Shown: positions 36,761 to 48,192, counted from the stretch's first letter. The stretch is DNA of 64,000 bases from Burkholderiales bacterium (GCA_947474755.1 CANJJE010000003.1:238763-302762); one strand, 5' to 3'. Program-made: numbers and translations. Notes: generated from the sequence alone by a model not told the origin.

Positions 36761-36853
36761 GGCGAGGCCATTCTCTCGTGCCGCATCCCTTCGCTACAAG
36801 CCATTTGCGCGGACGGGTATGCGTGGCCGGCCGAGCGTCGCGCTTGAACAATG

Positions 36854-38347
36854 TCACCTGCGGTCATTGACAACCACCGCCGGGAGCGGTGACGACGATC
36901 CTTTCATCGATCCGGGACCGTCAGCGCCCGCCTCAACGGCAGACACCGGTTGCCACCGCCCGGCAATGTTCTTCAGGAGCTGATTCACCGCAGCGAGCTG
37001 CCGGTTGCGCACCGAAAGCAATGTGTTCTCGCTGCTGAGTGCTGCCGTCTGGGCCACTACAACATTGAGATAGCTCACCGTGCCGGCGCGGTACTGTTCG
37101 AGCGTGATGTCGAGGTTGCTTTGCGCCGATTGCAGGGCCTCGCTCTGCCATTGCGCTTCCTGCTTCAGGTGCTTCGCGAGCGCGAGGTTGTCCTCGACTT
37201 CCTGCATCGCGGTCAGCACGACCTGGCGGTAAGCCGACGTGGCCTGATCGGCCGCTGCGGTGGCCTGAGCACTGGCGAGCCGGCGCTGCCCCCCATCGAA
37301 GATCGCCTGGGTCAGCGTGGGGCCCAACGACCAGAGCAGACTGGGGGCGCTGAAGAGATTCGCCAGCGAGGAACTGCGCAATCCCGCGCTGGCCGACAGC
37401 GTCAGTTCGGGGAAAAAGGTGGCGTCTGCCACCCCGATCTGGGCATAGGCTGCGGCCACCCGGTGCCGGGCGGCCGCGATATCAGGACGACGCTGCAGCA
37501 GCGAGGCGGGCAGCATCTGCGGCACTTCGGGCACCGGCGGCAGGCTGACCTTGCTTTCCAGCGCCAGCGAAGCTGGCGCCACCCCGAGCAGCACGGCAAT
37601 TGCATGTTCGAGTTGCGCCCGCTGCGCCGTCAGGTCTGCCGACTGCGCCTGCGCGGACCTGAGCTGCGTCTGCGCCTGCAACACATCGGTGCGTGCGGCC
37701 ACGCCACCCTCGTAGCGCACCTGCGTCAACGTCAGCGACTGCTGGTAGGCCGCCACGCTGCGGGCCAGCAGCGACAGCTGCGCGTCGGCGGTACGCAGCG
37801 ACAGGTAGGTCTGCACCAGCAGTGCCTGGGCCGACAGGCGCACGGCAGCGAGATCATCGGCACTGGCCTGGCGCGAGGCCTGGGCGCCGCTTCTGGCTTG
37901 CGACAAGCGCCCCCACAGATCGATTTCCCAACTGGCGGTGGCCGTCAGGTCCAGGCTGTTGCCGGGCCTTGACGATCGGTCGGAACGGGTCGAGCCTGGT
38001 GTATCGCTGCGCGTGGCACCGGCGCCGACCGAGAGCGCAGGCAGCAACGCGCTGCGGCTCGCCTCGTACAGAGCCCGGGCACTCGCCACCGCGGACAGGG
38101 AGGACTTGAGGTTTTCGTTGCCAACCACGAGCTTGCGCTGCAAGTCGTCGAGCAGCGGATCGCTGAACAGCGTCCACCAGTCATCGGGCACCGCAACCGC
38201 AGTGGAAGCAGGCTTCCCGTCCGCAGACCCCTTGTACTGCGCTGCAGGCGCCATCGGGACGGGAGGATCCATGCGAGTGACTGCACAGGCCGTCATCAGC
38301 ACGGCAGCGGCCAGCGGCATCAAGGTCAAACCGATTCGGTGGGTCAT
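36854..38347 (-). CDS. outer-membrane efflux lipoprotein (OprM/NodT type)
   Basis: The 497-residue protein is a TolC-like outer-membrane channel with a signal peptide and lipobox LMTAC (Cys21). Two OEP repeats (about 60-250 and 265-470) carry the usual coiled-coil helices; LTQVRYEGGVAARTDVLQAQTQL and LTQAIFDGGQR...YRAGTVSYLNVVVAQ are repeat hallmarks. It starts seven bases below the mdtC-like stop and completes a tripartite pump. Confidence 0.93.
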   Translation of the reverse strand: MTHRIGLTLMPLAAAVLMTACAVTRMDPPVPMAPAAQYKGSADGKPASTAVAVPDDWWTLFSDPLLDDLQRKLVVGNENLKSSLSAVASARALYEASRSALLPALSVGAGATRSDTPGSTRSDRSSRPGNSLDLTATASWEIDLWGRLSQARSGAQASRQASADDLAAVRLSAQALLVQTYLSLRTADAQLSLLARSVAAYQQSLTLTQVRYEGGVAARTDVLQAQTQLRSAQAQSADLTAQRAQLEHAIAVLLGVAPASLALESKVSLPPVPEVPQMLPASLLQRRPDIAAARHRVAAAYAQIGVADATFFPELTLSASAGLRSSSLANLFSAPSLLWSLGPTLTQAIFDGGQRRLASAQATAAADQATSAYRQVVLTAMQEVEDNLALAKHLKQEAQWQSEALQSAQSNLDITLEQYRAGTVSYLNVVVAQTAALSSENTLLSVRNRQLAAVNQLLKNIAGRWQPVSAVEAGADGPGSMKGSSSPLPAVVVNDRR

Positions 38348-38353
38348 GGGGCA

Positions 38354-41300
38354 CTAGGCGGATGCCACTTGGATGGACGAAGCCAGAGCGGCACGCCGCG
38401 CTCGCCAGCGCTTGGCGCTCAGCCGGTCCATCAGGACGAACACTACTGGCGTGGTGTAAAGCGTCAGCAACTGGCTCAGGATGAGCCCCCCGACGACGGC
38501 GATGCCCAACGGCTGGCGCAATTCGGCCCCGTCGCCGGTGCCGAGTGCCAGCGGCACGGCGCCGAAGATCGCGGCGAAGGTCGTCATCAGGATCGGCCGC
38601 AGCCGCAGGTTGGCGGCACGGTAGATCGCAGCGCCTGCACTGACCTGGCCCTCGCGCTGCCTGCTGATGGCAAAGTCGATCATCATGATCGCGTTCTTCT
38701 TGACGATGCCGATCAGCAGAATCACCGCGATCAGCGCGATGATCGAAAAGTCGGTCTTGAAGAGCATCAGCGCCAGCAGCGCACCGACCCCCGCGGACGG
38801 CAGTGTCGAGAGGATCGTCACCGGATGGATCAGGCTCTCGTACAGCATGCCGAGCACGAGGTAGATCGCCACAATGGCCGCCAGGATCAGCACTGGCTGG
38901 GACGACAGCGACTGCTGGAACGCATTGGCCGTGCCCTGGAACCCGCCGCGGACCGACACCGGCACACCGAGCTCGGCCATCGCATTGCCGATGGCGGCCA
39001 TGGCGTCGGAGAGCGACACGCCCGCAGGGAGGTTGAAGCTGATCGTCGAGGCCGGCGAGCCGCCCTGGTGATTGACCGACAGCGGCGTGTTCGTGGTCTC
39101 GACACGGGCGATGGCCGACAGTGGCACCTGCGCACCCGAACTGCTGGTGAGATAGAAGTGGTTCAGCGTTTCCGGACCCTGCAGGTATTGAGGGGCGAGT
39201 TCCATGACCACGCGGTACTGGTTCAGCGCGTTGTAGATCACCCCGACCTGACGCTGACCGAAGGCATTGTTCAGCGCGCTGTCCAGGTTGCTCACCGTGA
39301 CGCCCAGGCGCGCGGCGGCGTCACGATCGATCACCAGCGAGGTCTGCAGACCCTTGTCCTGCTGATCGGTGTTGATGTCGGTCAACTCGGGCAGTTGCGA
39401 CAGTGCGTTGCGCACCCGAGGCTCCCAGGTGCGCAGGGTCTCCACATCGTCTGCCTGCAAGGTGTACTGGTACTGTGCGCTCGTCTGGCGCCCCCCGATG
39501 CGGATGTCCTGCACCGGTGCAAAGAAGAGGTTGGCTCCAGGCTCGCGGCTGAGTTTGTCGCGCAGACGGGCCACCACCGCATCGGCGGACACCTTGCGCT
39601 CGGCCAGCGGCTTGAGGGTGATGTTGAAGCTGGCCGAATTGCTCAGCCCTCCCCCGGTCCAACCGGTGACATGAGCCACCGCCGGGTCGGACTGCACGAT
39701 CGCCATGAACTTGTCGACCCGGGCCTGCATGATCTGGAACGAACTGCCCTGGTCGGCCTGAACACCGCCGACGAGCGCGCCGGTGTCTTGCTGCGGGAAG
39801 AAGGTCTTCGGGATCGTGGTGTACAGGTGAACATTGAGCGCGACCACGCCCGCCAGCGCCAGGATGGCCACCGGCTGGTGCCGCAGCGCCCAGACCAGAG
39901 AGCGCCGATAGCCGCGCAGCAGGGCTTGGCCCGCGCGTGCCAGCAGCCTTGCGATGCGGCCAGGTGATCTCCTCTCGGCGCGGGGTTGGAGCAACCTCGC
40001 CGCCATCATCGGCGTGGTCGTCAGCGACACCAGCATCGACACCAGGATGGAGGCCGACAGCACGACAGCGAACTCCCGGAACAACCGGCCGACGATGCCG
40101 CCCATCAACAGCAGCGGGATGAAGACCGCGATCAGGCTGAGCGAAATGGACACCACCGTGAAGCCGATCTCTCGCGTGCCCTTGAGCGCTGCATCGCGAG
40201 GTGCCATCCCCTGTTCGATGTGGCGCGAGATGTTTTCCAGCACGACGATGGCATCGTCGACAACAAAACCAGTGGCCACCGTCAAGGCCATGGCCGACAG
40301 GTTGTTCAGGCTGTAACCACACACGTACATCACGCCGAACGTACCCAGCAGCGACACCGGGACGGCCACCGCCGGGATCACGGTGGCGCGCCAGCTGCGC
40401 AGGAACAGCAACACGACCAGGATGACCAGCCCGATCGAGATGGCCATCGCCCGCTCGACCTCCTTAATTGACGCGCGGATCGTTGGCGTTCGATCGCTGA
40501 CCACCTGGAGGTCAATCGCGCCGGGAATCGACGCCTGCATCCGAGGCAGGATGTCGCGCACACGCTGCACCGTCTCGATGATGTTGGCGCCCGGCCCCTT
40601 CAGAACGAACAGCACCACCGCTGGCTTGCCATTGGCCAGACCGTAGTTGCGCACGTCCTGCACCGAATCGACCACACGCGCCACGTCGCGAAGGCGCACC
40701 GCAGCACCATCGCGGTAGGTCACCAGCACCGGGGCGTAGTCGGCTGCGGTCAACGCCTGGTCGTTGGCACCGATCTGCCAGTAGTGATCGCCATCCTCCA
40801 CCGAGCCCTTCGGCCGGTTGACACTGGTGGCCGTGAGCGCCACGCGCACCTTGTCGAGCGAGATGCCCTTCGCGGCCAGCTTGTCTGGATCCAGCTCCAC
40901 GCGCACCGCCGGCAAGGCGCCGCCACCCACGTTGACCTGGCCCACACCCCGCACCTGCGACAGGCGCTGCGCCAGCACGGTGGAGGCTGCGTCGTACATC
41001 TGGCCGCGCGTCAGCGTGTCGGAGGTGAGCGCGATGATCATGATCGGCGCCGCAGCGGGGTTCACCTTGCGGTAGGTGGGGTTCCTCGGCATGCCCGAGG
41101 GCAGCAGCGTTCTCGCTGCGTTGATGGCCGCCTGCACGTCACGGGCGGCGCCGTCGATGTCGCGATCCAGGTCGAACTGCAAGGTGATGTTGGTCGCGCC
41201 CAGCGACGAGCGCGAAGTGATCTCATTGACGCCGGCGATCGTGCCGAGCGCGCGCTCCAGCGGTGTGGAGACGGTCGCCGCCATCGTGTCGGGACTCGCG

Positions 41301-41458
41301 CCGGGCAAGGACGCACTGACCGAGATGGTCGGGAAGTCGACCTGCGGCAAGGGCGCTATCGGCAGCAGCTGGAAGCCGAGCAGGCCCGCCAGTGCAATGC
41401 CGAGGGTGATCAGCGTGGTGGCTACCGGCCGGTGGATGAAGGGCGCGGAAATACTCAT
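38354..41458 (-). CDS. mdtC: RND efflux permease, MdtC type
   Basis: The 1034-residue inner-membrane drug/proton antiporter matches Mdt[37 protein letters not shown] and [25 protein letters not shown] are typical. TM4 carries the proton-relay pair in [15 protein letters not shown] place the start at the ATG at 41458, four bases after the mdtB stop; in-frame codons upstream overlap mdtB and encode no transmembrane start. In E. coli, MdtB and MdtC form a heterotrimer with MdtA and TolC. Confidence 0.94.
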   Translation of the reverse strand: MSISAPFIHRPVATTLITLGIALAGLLGFQLLPIAPLPQVDFPTISVSASLPGASPDTMAATVSTPLERALGTIAGVNEITSRSSLGATNITLQFDLDRDIDGAARDVQAAINAARTLLPSGMPRNPTYRKVNPAAAPIMIIALTSDTLTRGQMYDAASTVLAQRLSQVRGVGQVNVGGGALPAVRVELDPDKLAAKGISLDKVRVALTATSVNRPKGSVEDGDHYWQIGANDQALTAADYAPVLVTYRDGAAVRLRDVARVVDSVQDVRNYGLANGKPAVVLFVLKGPGANIIETVQRVRDILPRMQASIPGAIDLQVVSDRTPTIRASIKEVERAMAISIGLVILVVLLFLRSWRATVIPAVAVPVSLLGTFGVMYVCGYSLNNLSAMALTVATGFVVDDAIVVLENISRHIEQGMAPRDAALKGTREIGFTVVSISLSLIAVFIPLLLMGGIVGRLFREFAVVLSASILVSMLVSLTTTPMMAARLLQPRAERRSPGRIARLLARAGQALLRGYRRSLVWALRHQPVAILALAGVVALNVHLYTTIPKTFFPQQDTGALVGGVQADQGSSFQIMQARVDKFMAIVQSDPAVAHVTGWTGGGLSNSASFNITLKPLAERKVSADAVVARLRDKLSREPGANLFFAPVQDIRIGGRQTSAQYQYTLQADDVETLRTWEPRVRNALSQLPELTDINTDQQDKGLQTSLVIDRDAAARLGVTVSNLDSALNNAFGQRQVGVIYNALNQYRVVMELAPQYLQGPETLNHFYLTSSSGAQVPLSAIARVETTNTPLSVNHQGGSPASTISFNLPAGVSLSDAMAAIGNAMAELGVPVSVRGGFQGTANAFQQSLSSQPVLILAAIVAIYLVLGMLYESLIHPVTILSTLPSAGVGALLALMLFKTDFSIIALIAVILLIGIVKKNAIMMIDFAISRQREGQVSAGAAIYRAANLRLRPILMTTFAAIFGAVPLALGTGDGAELRQPLGIAVVGGLILSQLLTLYTTPVVFVLMDRLSAKRWRARRAALASSIQVASA

Positions 41459-41462
41459 GACG

Positions 41463-44400
41463 TCATGGCGCCCCTCGCCCGACGGGTACGTCGGGCGATC
41501 CCCCAGGGGCATTCGGGCCGGCCTGGGGCGGCCCGGCGCTCGTCCCGCCCGCGCGGTTCTGCCCCTCGCGCCAGGCCTTGAGTCGCTGGGCCTGCCGGGC
41601 AAAACCAAGGTAGATGACCGGCGTGGTGAACAGCGTGAGCAACTGGCTGACGATCAGCCCGCCGACCATCGTCACGCCCAGCGGGTGGCGCAGCTCATGT
41701 CCGGCGCCAGTGCCCAGCATCAGCGGCAGCGCAGCCAGCAGCGCGGCCATCGTCGTCATCAGGATCGGCCGGAATCGCAGCAGGCAGGCCTTGTAGATGG
41801 CCTCACGCGGCGCCAGTCCCTCCTCGCGCTCGGCGTAGAGCGCGAAGTCGATCATCATGATCGCGTTCTTCTTGACGATGCCGATCAGGAGCACGATGCC
41901 GATGACGCCGACGACGCTCAGGTCCTGACCTGCCAGCAGCAGCGCCAGCAAGGCCCCGAGGCCTGCCGACGGCAGCGTGGACAGGATGGTGATGGGGTGG
42001 ATGTAGCTCTCGTAGAGCACCCCGAGCACGATGTACATCGTGATCACCGCGGCCAGGATCAGCAGCAGCGTGCTGCTCAATGACGCGCGGAACGCCTCCG
42101 CTGCGCCCTGGAAGCTGGTCTCGACGCTCGGCGGCAGGTCGAGGCTGGCCTCCTCGGCCTTGATCGCATCCACCGCTTGGCCCAGCGAGGCACCGGGCGC
42201 GAGGTTGAACGACACGGTGGCCGACGGGAACTGCGCCACATGGTTGATCACCAGCGCTGCAGGCCGCTCCAGCACCTCGGCCACCGACGACAGCGGAACC
42301 TGCACCTGCGTCGTGACGCCACTGGCGTCGGTGGTGATGCCCGGCACATACAGATCCGCGATGGCCTTCTGGCCGCGACTCAGGCCGGGCGCGGCCTCCA
42401 GTACCACGCGGTACTGGCTGGATTGCGTGTAGATGGTCGACACCAGACGCTGACCAAATGCGTTGTACAGGGCCGTGTCGATGGCGGCGACCGTGACGCC
42501 GAGCCGGCCTGCCGCTTCGCGGTCGATCTGCACGTAGGCCTGCTGGCCTTGATCCTGCAAGTCGCTCGCCACGTCGACCAGTTCCGGCCGCAGGCGCAGG
42601 CGCTCGAGCAAGAGGCTGGTGCTGGTCGCCAAATCCTTCGCATCGGGCGAACTGAGCAGGAACTGATACTGGGTCTTGGAAACCCGGTCCTCGATGGTCA
42701 GGTCCTGCACAGGCTGCATGTAGGCGGTGATGCCGGGTACACGAGAGGTCGCATCGGCCAGGCGACGGATCACCTCGGACGCCGATGCGTCGCGCTGCGC
42801 GAATGGCTTCAGCGTGATCTGCATGCGCCCGGTGTTCAAGGTGGGATTGGCTCCGTCCACGCCGATGAAGGACGCGAGGTGGTCCACGTCAGGGTCTTTC
42901 AGGATCTCATCGGCGAGCGCCTGCTGGCGCATCGCCATGGCGCCGAACGAGGTGGTCTGTGTCGCCTCGGTGATGACCTGGATCAGTCCGGTGTCCTGCA
43001 CCGGAAAGAACCCCTTGGGCACGACCACGTAGAGCCACCCGGTCAGGCCCAGCGTCAGCGCGAAGACACAAAGCGTGCTGCGCGGGCGGTCCAGCACCCA
43101 GGTCAGCGAACGGCCATAGGCAGCCACGAGCGCATCGAAGCGGCGCGCGAACCCGTCGCTGAATCGGCCGTGGCTGCGCTCCCTCTCGGGGCGCAGCAGC
43201 CGCGCGCTCATCATCGGGGTGAGGGTCAGCGAAACAAAGGCCGAGATCAGGATGGCCACCGCCAGCGTGATGGCGAATTCGTGGAACAGGCGCCCCACCA
43301 CGTCGCCCATGAACAGCAGCGGAATCAGCACCGCCAACAGCGACACCGTCAGCGAGATGATGGTGAAGCCGATCTGCTGGCTGCCCTTCAGCGCAGCCTG
43401 CATCGGCGAGTCACCTTCTTCGATGAAGCGGGCGATGTTCTCGATCATCACGATCGCGTCGTCGACGACGAAGCCGGTGGAGATCACCAGCGCCATCAGC
43501 GTCAAGTTGTTGATCGAGAACCCGGCCAGGTAGATGACGCCGAAAGTGCCCATCAGGCTCAGCGGTACGGCCACGCTCGGGATCACCGTGGCACTGGCGC
43601 TGCGCAGGAAGAGAAAGATCACCATCACCACGAGTGCCACCGCCAGCAGCAACTCGAATTCGGTGTCGTCAACCGCCGCCCGCACGGTGGTCGTGCGGTC
43701 GGCGATGACCTGCACATCGACCGACGCCGGCAATGTGGCCTGCAACCTGGGCAGCAAGGCCCGGATGCGGTCGACGGTCTGGATCACATTGGCGCCCGGC
43801 TGGCGCTGCACGTTGAGGATGACGCCCGGGGTGCGATCCGACCATGCTGCCAGGCGCACGTTCTCGGCGTCGTCGACGACCTGCGTCACATCCTTCAGCC
43901 GCACTGGATTGCCGTTCTTCCAGGCAATGATGAGGTCCTGGTACTCTGCGGCCGACTTCAGCTGGTCATTGGCTTCGATGGTCGAGGCCCGTTGCGAACC
44001 GTCGAAGCTGCCCTTGGCCTGGTTGACATTGGCCGCCACGATCGCGCCGCGCACATCTTCGAGCGAGAGGCCGAGAGACGCCATCGCATGCAAATTCCCC
44101 TGGATCCGCACGGCAGGCCGCTGGCCGCCCGCAATGCTGACCAGTCCCACGCCCTCGACTTGCGAGAGCTTGGGCGCCAGGCGCGTTTCCGCCAGATCGT
44201 GCAGCTTGATCACCGGCAGCGATGGCGAAGTCACCGCGATCGTCAGCACGGGCGCATCGGCCGGGTTGATCTTGCTGTAGATCGGCGGCATCGGCAAATC
44301 GTCGGGCAGCAGGTTCGCGCCTGCATTGATCGCCGCCTGAACCTCCTGCTCCGCCACGTCGAGCGACAGGCCGAGCGAAAAACGCAGCGTGATCACCGAC

Positions 44401-44663
44401 GCACCGCCCGAGCTGCTGCTCGTCATCTGGTTGAGCCCCGGCATCTGCCCGAACTGGCGTTCCAGCGGCGCGGTCACCGAGGTGGACATCACGTCCGGGC
44501 TGGCACCCGGATACAAAGTGGTGACCTGGATCGTCGGGTAGTCCACCTCCGGCAGTGCCGACAACGGCATCAGCCGGTAGGCCAGCAGCCCCGCCAGCAG
44601 GATCGCCAGCATCAGCAGCGAGGTGGCGACCGGACGTTCGATGAAGACGCGTGACGGGTTCAT
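41463..44663 (-). CDS. mdtB: RND efflux permease, MdtB type
   Basis: The 1066-residue permease matches Mdt[39 protein letters not shown] and the TM4 proton-relay [14 protein letters not shown]. It ends in a Gly/Pro/Ala-rich cytoplasmic tail of about 40 residues. The ATG at 44663, ten bases after the mdtA stop, begins exactly at the family N-terminus; extending further upstream would overlap mdtA. Substrates cannot be read from sequence; MdtBC relatives export bile salts and novobiocin. Confidence 0.94.
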   Translation of the reverse strand: MNPSRVFIERPVATSLLMLAILLAGLLAYRLMPLSALPEVDYPTIQVTTLYPGASPDVMSTSVTAPLERQFGQMPGLNQMTSSSSGGASVITLRFSLGLSLDVAEQEVQAAINAGANLLPDDLPMPPIYSKINPADAPVLTIAVTSPSLPVIKLHDLAETRLAPKLSQVEGVGLVSIAGGQRPAVRIQGNLHAMASLGLSLEDVRGAIVAANVNQAKGSFDGSQRASTIEANDQLKSAAEYQDLIIAWKNGNPVRLKDVTQVVDDAENVRLAAWSDRTPGVILNVQRQPGANVIQTVDRIRALLPRLQATLPASVDVQVIADRTTTVRAAVDDTEFELLLAVALVVMVIFLFLRSASATVIPSVAVPLSLMGTFGVIYLAGFSINNLTLMALVISTGFVVDDAIVMIENIARFIEEGDSPMQAALKGSQQIGFTIISLTVSLLAVLIPLLFMGDVVGRLFHEFAITLAVAILISAFVSLTLTPMMSARLLRPERERSHGRFSDGFARRFDALVAAYGRSLTWVLDRPRSTLCVFALTLGLTGWLYVVVPKGFFPVQDTGLIQVITEATQTTSFGAMAMRQQALADEILKDPDVDHLASFIGVDGANPTLNTGRMQITLKPFAQRDASASEVIRRLADATSRVPGITAYMQPVQDLTIEDRVSKTQYQFLLSSPDAKDLATSTSLLLERLRLRPELVDVASDLQDQGQQAYVQIDREAAGRLGVTVAAIDTALYNAFGQRLVSTIYTQSSQYRVVLEAAPGLSRGQKAIADLYVPGITTDASGVTTQVQVPLSSVAEVLERPAALVINHVAQFPSATVSFNLAPGASLGQAVDAIKAEEASLDLPPSVETSFQGAAEAFRASLSSTLLLILAAVITMYIVLGVLYESYIHPITILSTLPSAGLGALLALLLAGQDLSVVGVIGIVLLIGIVKKNAIMMIDFALYAEREEGLAPREAIYKACLLRFRPILMTTMAALLAALPLMLGTGAGHELRHPLGVTMVGGLIVSQLLTLFTTPVIYLGFARQAQRLKAWREGQNRAGGTSAGPPQAGPNAPGGSPDVPVGRGAP

Positions 44664-44673
44664 GCCGCGGTGC

Positions 44674-46011
44674 TCAACGGCCAGGCGAGCTGTCGCGCGA
44701 CTCGCGGCCATGGCGCGGGCCGCTACCGGCTGGCGCACTCGCGCCCGCGCGCTGCTTCGGATCGGTCGAGATCAGCTCCACCTTCGCACCTTCGCGAAGA
44801 CGGTCTGTGCCGTCGATCACAACGTTTTCGTCAGGCTTCAGCGCGCCTTCCACCGCCATCCAGCCATCGTCGACGTCGCCGGGCTTCACCACCCGGGTGC
44901 TGACGGTGTTGTCGGCGTTGACCACGTACACGTAGAAGCCCTGCGAGCCCCGCAGCACGGCTGCCTGCGGCACAGCGATCACGTTGTTCAGCACATCGAG
45001 CTGCAAGGTCACGCTGACCGCCTGATTGGGAAACAAAGCCTCGTCGCGGTTCGGAAACACGGCCTTGACCTTGATCGTGTCGGTGGCGGGATCGATGGCG
45101 TTGTCGACCGTGGCGACCCGCCCCTCGGCCAGTTGCTTCTTGCCACCCCGGTCCCAGGCCTCGACGGGAATGGGCGCACCGGCCCGCAGGCGAGCGGTGA
45201 TGAGCGGCACATGAGCGGCCGGCACCGCGAAGACCAGCGAAATAGGTTGCGTCTGGGTGATGCTGACGATGCCGTTGGCATCACCCGGCTGAACCACATT
45301 GCCCAAATCGACCTGCTTCAGGCCAACTCGACCGGCAATCGGCGCTGTGACCCGGGTGTAGGACAGCTGCACGCGCGCGCTGTCAACCAGCCCCTGACCC
45401 GCCTTCACCGTGCCCTCGAGCTGTCGCACCAGCGCCGACTGGGTGTCGAGTTGCTGCTGGGCAATCGCGTCCTTGGCCAGCAAGCCGCGGTAGCGCTCGA
45501 GGTCGATTCGGGCGTTGTCCAGCTGAGCCTTGTCACGCGCGAGGCCGCCCTCGGCCTGCATCAGGGCCGCCTGGAACACCCGTGGATCGATCTGCGCCAG
45601 CCACTGCCCGGCACGGACCTGCTGCCCTTCCTTGAAGTTCAGGCTCTGCAAGACACCGCTGACCTGCGCGTGCAGGACGGCCGTGTTCAACGCGACGATG
45701 CTGCCGATGGCGTTGACGCTGACCCGGATGTCCTGTCGGCGGACCGCCTGCACCGAGACCGGCTGAACCGCATTGGCGCCTGCGAAACGGCGCCCACCGG
45801 CCCCGGCCACCCGATCCGCGCGTTCAGCGGCCTGCGCAGTGTCCGACGCGGCAGGTTCGTCCTCTTGCGTCTGCCACCACCAAAGAGCAGCGCCCACCGG
45901 GACCAGCAGCCCGAGCAGCCACGGCATCGTGCGGCGAAGAATTCGCCGCCCGTCGGAATGAGCCGTACTCAAGTGATGCGGGGTGACTTCTTTCTCCTTG
46001 CGGTTGTTCAT
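44674..46011 (-). CDS. mdtA: RND efflux periplasmic adaptor, MdtA type
   Basis: The 445-residue membrane-fusion protein links the MdtBC pump to the outer-membrane channel. A single N-terminal helix (about 30-48, [16 protein letters not shown]) anchors it, followed by lipoyl halves around [23 protein letters not shown] and [23 protein letters not shown], an alpha hairpin between them, and beta-barrel/membrane-proximal domains. The tail after residue 415 is Gly/Ser/Arg-rich. It is the first gene of mdtABC-outer-membrane factor. No adjacent two-component regulator (such as BaeSR) is seen. Confidence 0.94.
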   Translation of the reverse strand: MNNRKEKEVTPHHLSTAHSDGRRILRRTMPWLLGLLVPVGAALWWWQTQEDEPAASDTAQAAERADRVAGAGGRRFAGANAVQPVSVQAVRRQDIRVSVNAIGSIVALNTAVLHAQVSGVLQSLNFKEGQQVRAGQWLAQIDPRVFQAALMQAEGGLARDKAQLDNARIDLERYRGLLAKDAIAQQQLDTQSALVRQLEGTVKAGQGLVDSARVQLSYTRVTAPIAGRVGLKQVDLGNVVQPGDANGIVSITQTQPISLVFAVPAAHVPLITARLRAGAPIPVEAWDRGGKKQLAEGRVATVDNAIDPATDTIKVKAVFPNRDEALFPNQAVSVTLQLDVLNNVIAVPQAAVLRGSQGFYVYVVNADNTVSTRVVKPGDVDDGWMAVEGALKPDENVVIDGTDRLREGAKVELISTDPKQRAGASAPAGSGPRHGRESRDSSPGR

Positions 46012-46285
46012 TGAAACTCGGTGGCCGTGATGCTGCGCTGGTCCTCAGTCTAGGCTGAAGCTCGGAAGGTTCGCGCAGGCAAGGAAGGGATGCCGGAACG
46101 GCTGCAACGATTCCAGTGTCGCGCTATCTGCAGATGCTCTGCCGGGCTTGTTGCTGCTGTGTTTCCGCCAGGGCTGCTGGCACGGAAGCGGGATCAGGGG
46201 AGCCAGCAGCGGCAGACATGGCGCCGTCGTCGCTCATTCCCGCGACAACCAACGCGACAATGCGCAACCACCGGGGACGCTGACC

Positions 46286-46993
46286 ATGGGCCGATTTCCT
46301 TGCACCTGCCTGATTCGCTGCACCTGGCGCCGACGCGTCACGCCATGGCGCATCGTGGTCGGGGTGCTCTTCGGCGGACCGGTGATGCAATCCGCAGTCG
46401 CTGCGCCCCCTGTGCTGCCGGCTGTCGATCTGATCTTTCAGGTCAGAGTGATCAGCGAGGCCGAACTGGCCGCTGAGGATCCAGCCGGTCGCTCACCCGA
46501 TCGATCCCAGCAAGGGCTCGACATCAGTAGTGCGGTCCAGGTGCCTGTGTCGACACGGACGCAGGAAATCCGAGTGCTCAACGGCCAGCAAGCACAGGTC
46601 TCCTGGTCACAAGCACTGCCGTTTCAGTGGCTGCAAGCCGCACAGCGCCGTGGGCCCCCTGGCACTGCAACCCATGGCGGCATCGTCAACGCGCTGACCT
46701 GGCTGCGTGCAGGGCAGTCCTTGTCGGTACAACCGCGTTGGCCAGGGGGTCGCGACCCCGTGCGGGTCGACCTTCGACTTCAGACCCAGGACGTCGGGGA
46801 CCGACGGGGCGCGGCAGTCCCGGTGTCAGGCGAACAGGCCTGGGCATCGACACTGTCAGTGCCCTTGGGCGAGTGGACCACCTTCGCTGCGACGGGTACC
46901 GCGCGGTCTCCGCGAAATCCCTCCACCTGGTCTACGCAGTCGGCAGACGCACAGGCCCAGCAGTGGATGCAGTTGCGGGTGACGCGGCCCTGA
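46286..46993 (+). CDS. secreted protein of unknown function
   Basis: I do not recognise the family with certainty. The 235-residue product has a long twin-basic N-terminus with a hydrophobic core (about 22-38) and a cleavage site near AVAA-P (residue 40), so it is likely exported. The mature part contains TQEIRVLNGQQAQVSWSQALPFQW, GGIVNALTWLRAGQSLSVQPRWPGG and LSVPLGEWTTFAATG. The VLNG-x-A-x-V and repeated short strands recall the outer beta region of secretins, but the protein is far too short for a full secretin. It is divergent from mdtA (274 bases apart). Confidence 0.65.
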   Translation: MGRFPCTCLIRCTWRRRVTPWRIVVGVLFGGPVMQSAVAAPPVLPAVDLIFQVRVISEAELAAEDPAGRSPDRSQQGLDISSAVQVPVSTRTQEIRVLNGQQAQVSWSQALPFQWLQAAQRRGPPGTATHGGIVNALTWLRAGQSLSVQPRWPGGRDPVRVDLRLQTQDVGDRRGAAVPVSGEQAWASTLSVPLGEWTTFAATGTARSPRNPSTWSTQSADAQAQQWMQLRVTRP

Positions 46994-47197
46994 TGCTCGC
47001 AAGCTCAGACATGAATCGAATGTCGCCGACGTCCCCGCCACGCAAAAGTCAGAACGGTCAGAAGTTCATGCGGTTCGGCCCCGACAGCAACAGGGGTTGC
47101 CTCTAGTATTCACGCATGTAGAAGCTGAGGTACCTTCTCGGCTCGGCATTGACCTCTCGCCGTGGCTTGGTGGAATTAACTCGAAATTGGAGTGGCG

Positions 47198-48103
47198 ATG
47201 CACCTGGCTTTCTCAGCGTCTCCGGTCGGCCGAATGCTCAAGCTGGGTCGTGCCCTCAGCGGCTGGACCCTGTCGTCGATGTTCGATCGACGCGATTCCC
47301 GGCCCTCACCAGTGAGCGATCGCTCTACGGCCAGTGATGACGATGAGTGTCGGCGCTCGATGCGCACGGTGCTCGAATCCCACATCATCCCGCGCCTCGT
47401 GCAGGCCCACCGCAGCGGTGAGGCCCGCGCCGCCAACGACTCTGCGTCTCGGCTTCTGGGGGATGAAGTCACCGCGTTTGCTCAGTTCTGCGCAGACGGC
47501 AAGCGCCAGCAGGCGGTTGAACTCATTGAACGGCTGGGCACCGAGGGGCTTGAGCAGGAGGACATCTTCATCGAGTTGATCACGCCGGCTGCAAGATATC
47601 TGGGCGAGCAGTGGGAAGACGATCGACTCGGGTTCGCTGAAGTGACCATCGGCCTCGTGCTGATGCATGAGGTCATCCATGGCATGGGCTACGAGTACCA
47701 CGACGGGCCTCAACAAGGGGGCGGGGTCAAGCGTGTGATGCTTGCGTCGGCGCCCGGTTCCCAGCATGTGCTGGGGTTGTCGATCGTGTCGGAGTTCTTT
47801 CGAAAGGCGGGCTGGCAAGTGGTGCTCGAGGTTTCGCCCAGCCGGACCGAGCTGTGCCACGCCGTCCAGAACGAGTGGTTCGATCTGGTCGGCCTCTCGG
47901 TGGCGCTGGACTCACAACTTGACACGCTCGGCGCACTCGTCGACAGCCTCAAGGCCGCCTCGCGCAACCCGTGCACCCCGGTGTTGCTCGGCGGGCCGGT
48001 GTTCTCACTGGGGGCGCATCGGGCCGAAGGTTTCGGCGCGCAGGCGATTTGTGTCGATGCCAGAGAGTGCGTGCCTCTGGCGCTGTCGATGCTGGCGCCC
48101 TGA
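47198..48103 (+). CDS. cobalamin-binding regulator, AerR/PpaA-like
   Basis: The 301-residue cytoplasmic protein has an N-terminal variable region (1-55), then ESHIIPRLVQAHR (60-72) and a helical cap with LGEQWEDDRLGFAEVT (135-150), and a B12-binding domain from about 178. The latter has ASAPGSQHVLGL with His190 and Gly193 of the HxxG motif (the Asp of DxHxxG is Ser188), GLSVALDS (232-239) and LLGGPVF (263-269). PRL-x2-AHR and PG-x2-H-x2-G...EFFRKAGW are features of AerR/PpaA, antirepressors that bind cobalamin and act on CrtJ/PpsR in phototrophs. No DNA-binding domain is present. A GGAG site precedes the ATG. No photosynthesis gene or ppsR is in the window. Confidence 0.78.
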   Translation: MHLAFSASPVGRMLKLGRALSGWTLSSMFDRRDSRPSPVSDRSTASDDDECRRSMRTVLESHIIPRLVQAHRSGEARAANDSASRLLGDEVTAFAQFCADGKRQQAVELIERLGTEGLEQEDIFIELITPAARYLGEQWEDDRLGFAEVTIGLVLMHEVIHGMGYEYHDGPQQGGGVKRVMLASAPGSQHVLGLSIVSEFFRKAGWQVVLEVSPSRTELCHAVQNEWFDLVGLSVALDSQLDTLGALVDSLKAASRNPCTPVLLGGPVFSLGAHRAEGFGAQAICVDARECVPLALSMLAP

Positions 48104-48131
48104 CTAACTGGCTCAGGGTGGGCATGCGGTG

Positions 48132-48171
48132 CAAAGCAAAACGCCAACCTGCAGGTTGGCGTTTTGCTTTG
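48132..48171. terminator. perfect 40-bp palindrome, likely bidirectional terminator
   Basis: Bases 48132-48171 are a perfect self-complementary sequence: arms of 20 bases, core CGCCAACCTG/CAGGTTGGCG, and A/T-rich flanks (AAAGCAAAA before, TTTTGCTTT after). In both directions a GC-rich hairpin is followed by GTTTTGCTTT. It lies between two convergent genes, the AerR-like gene and tRNA-fMet, exactly where a two-way intrinsic terminator is expected. Confidence 0.8.
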
Positions 48172-48192
48172 GCATTGAGCCGCATAGACTTT

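Noticed and set aside
42177..44654. Long plus-strand open frame (825 codons) opposite the MdtB gene
   Set aside because: His/Arg/Gln-rich composition typical of an antisense shadow of a GC-rich gene; the minus strand encodes a clear RND permease.
47117..47134. TGT-N12-ACC upstream of the AerR-like gene, similar to the CrtJ/PpsR site TGT-N12-ACA
   Set aside because: One half-site is imperfect and such a short pattern occurs often by chance; no second copy lies nearby.
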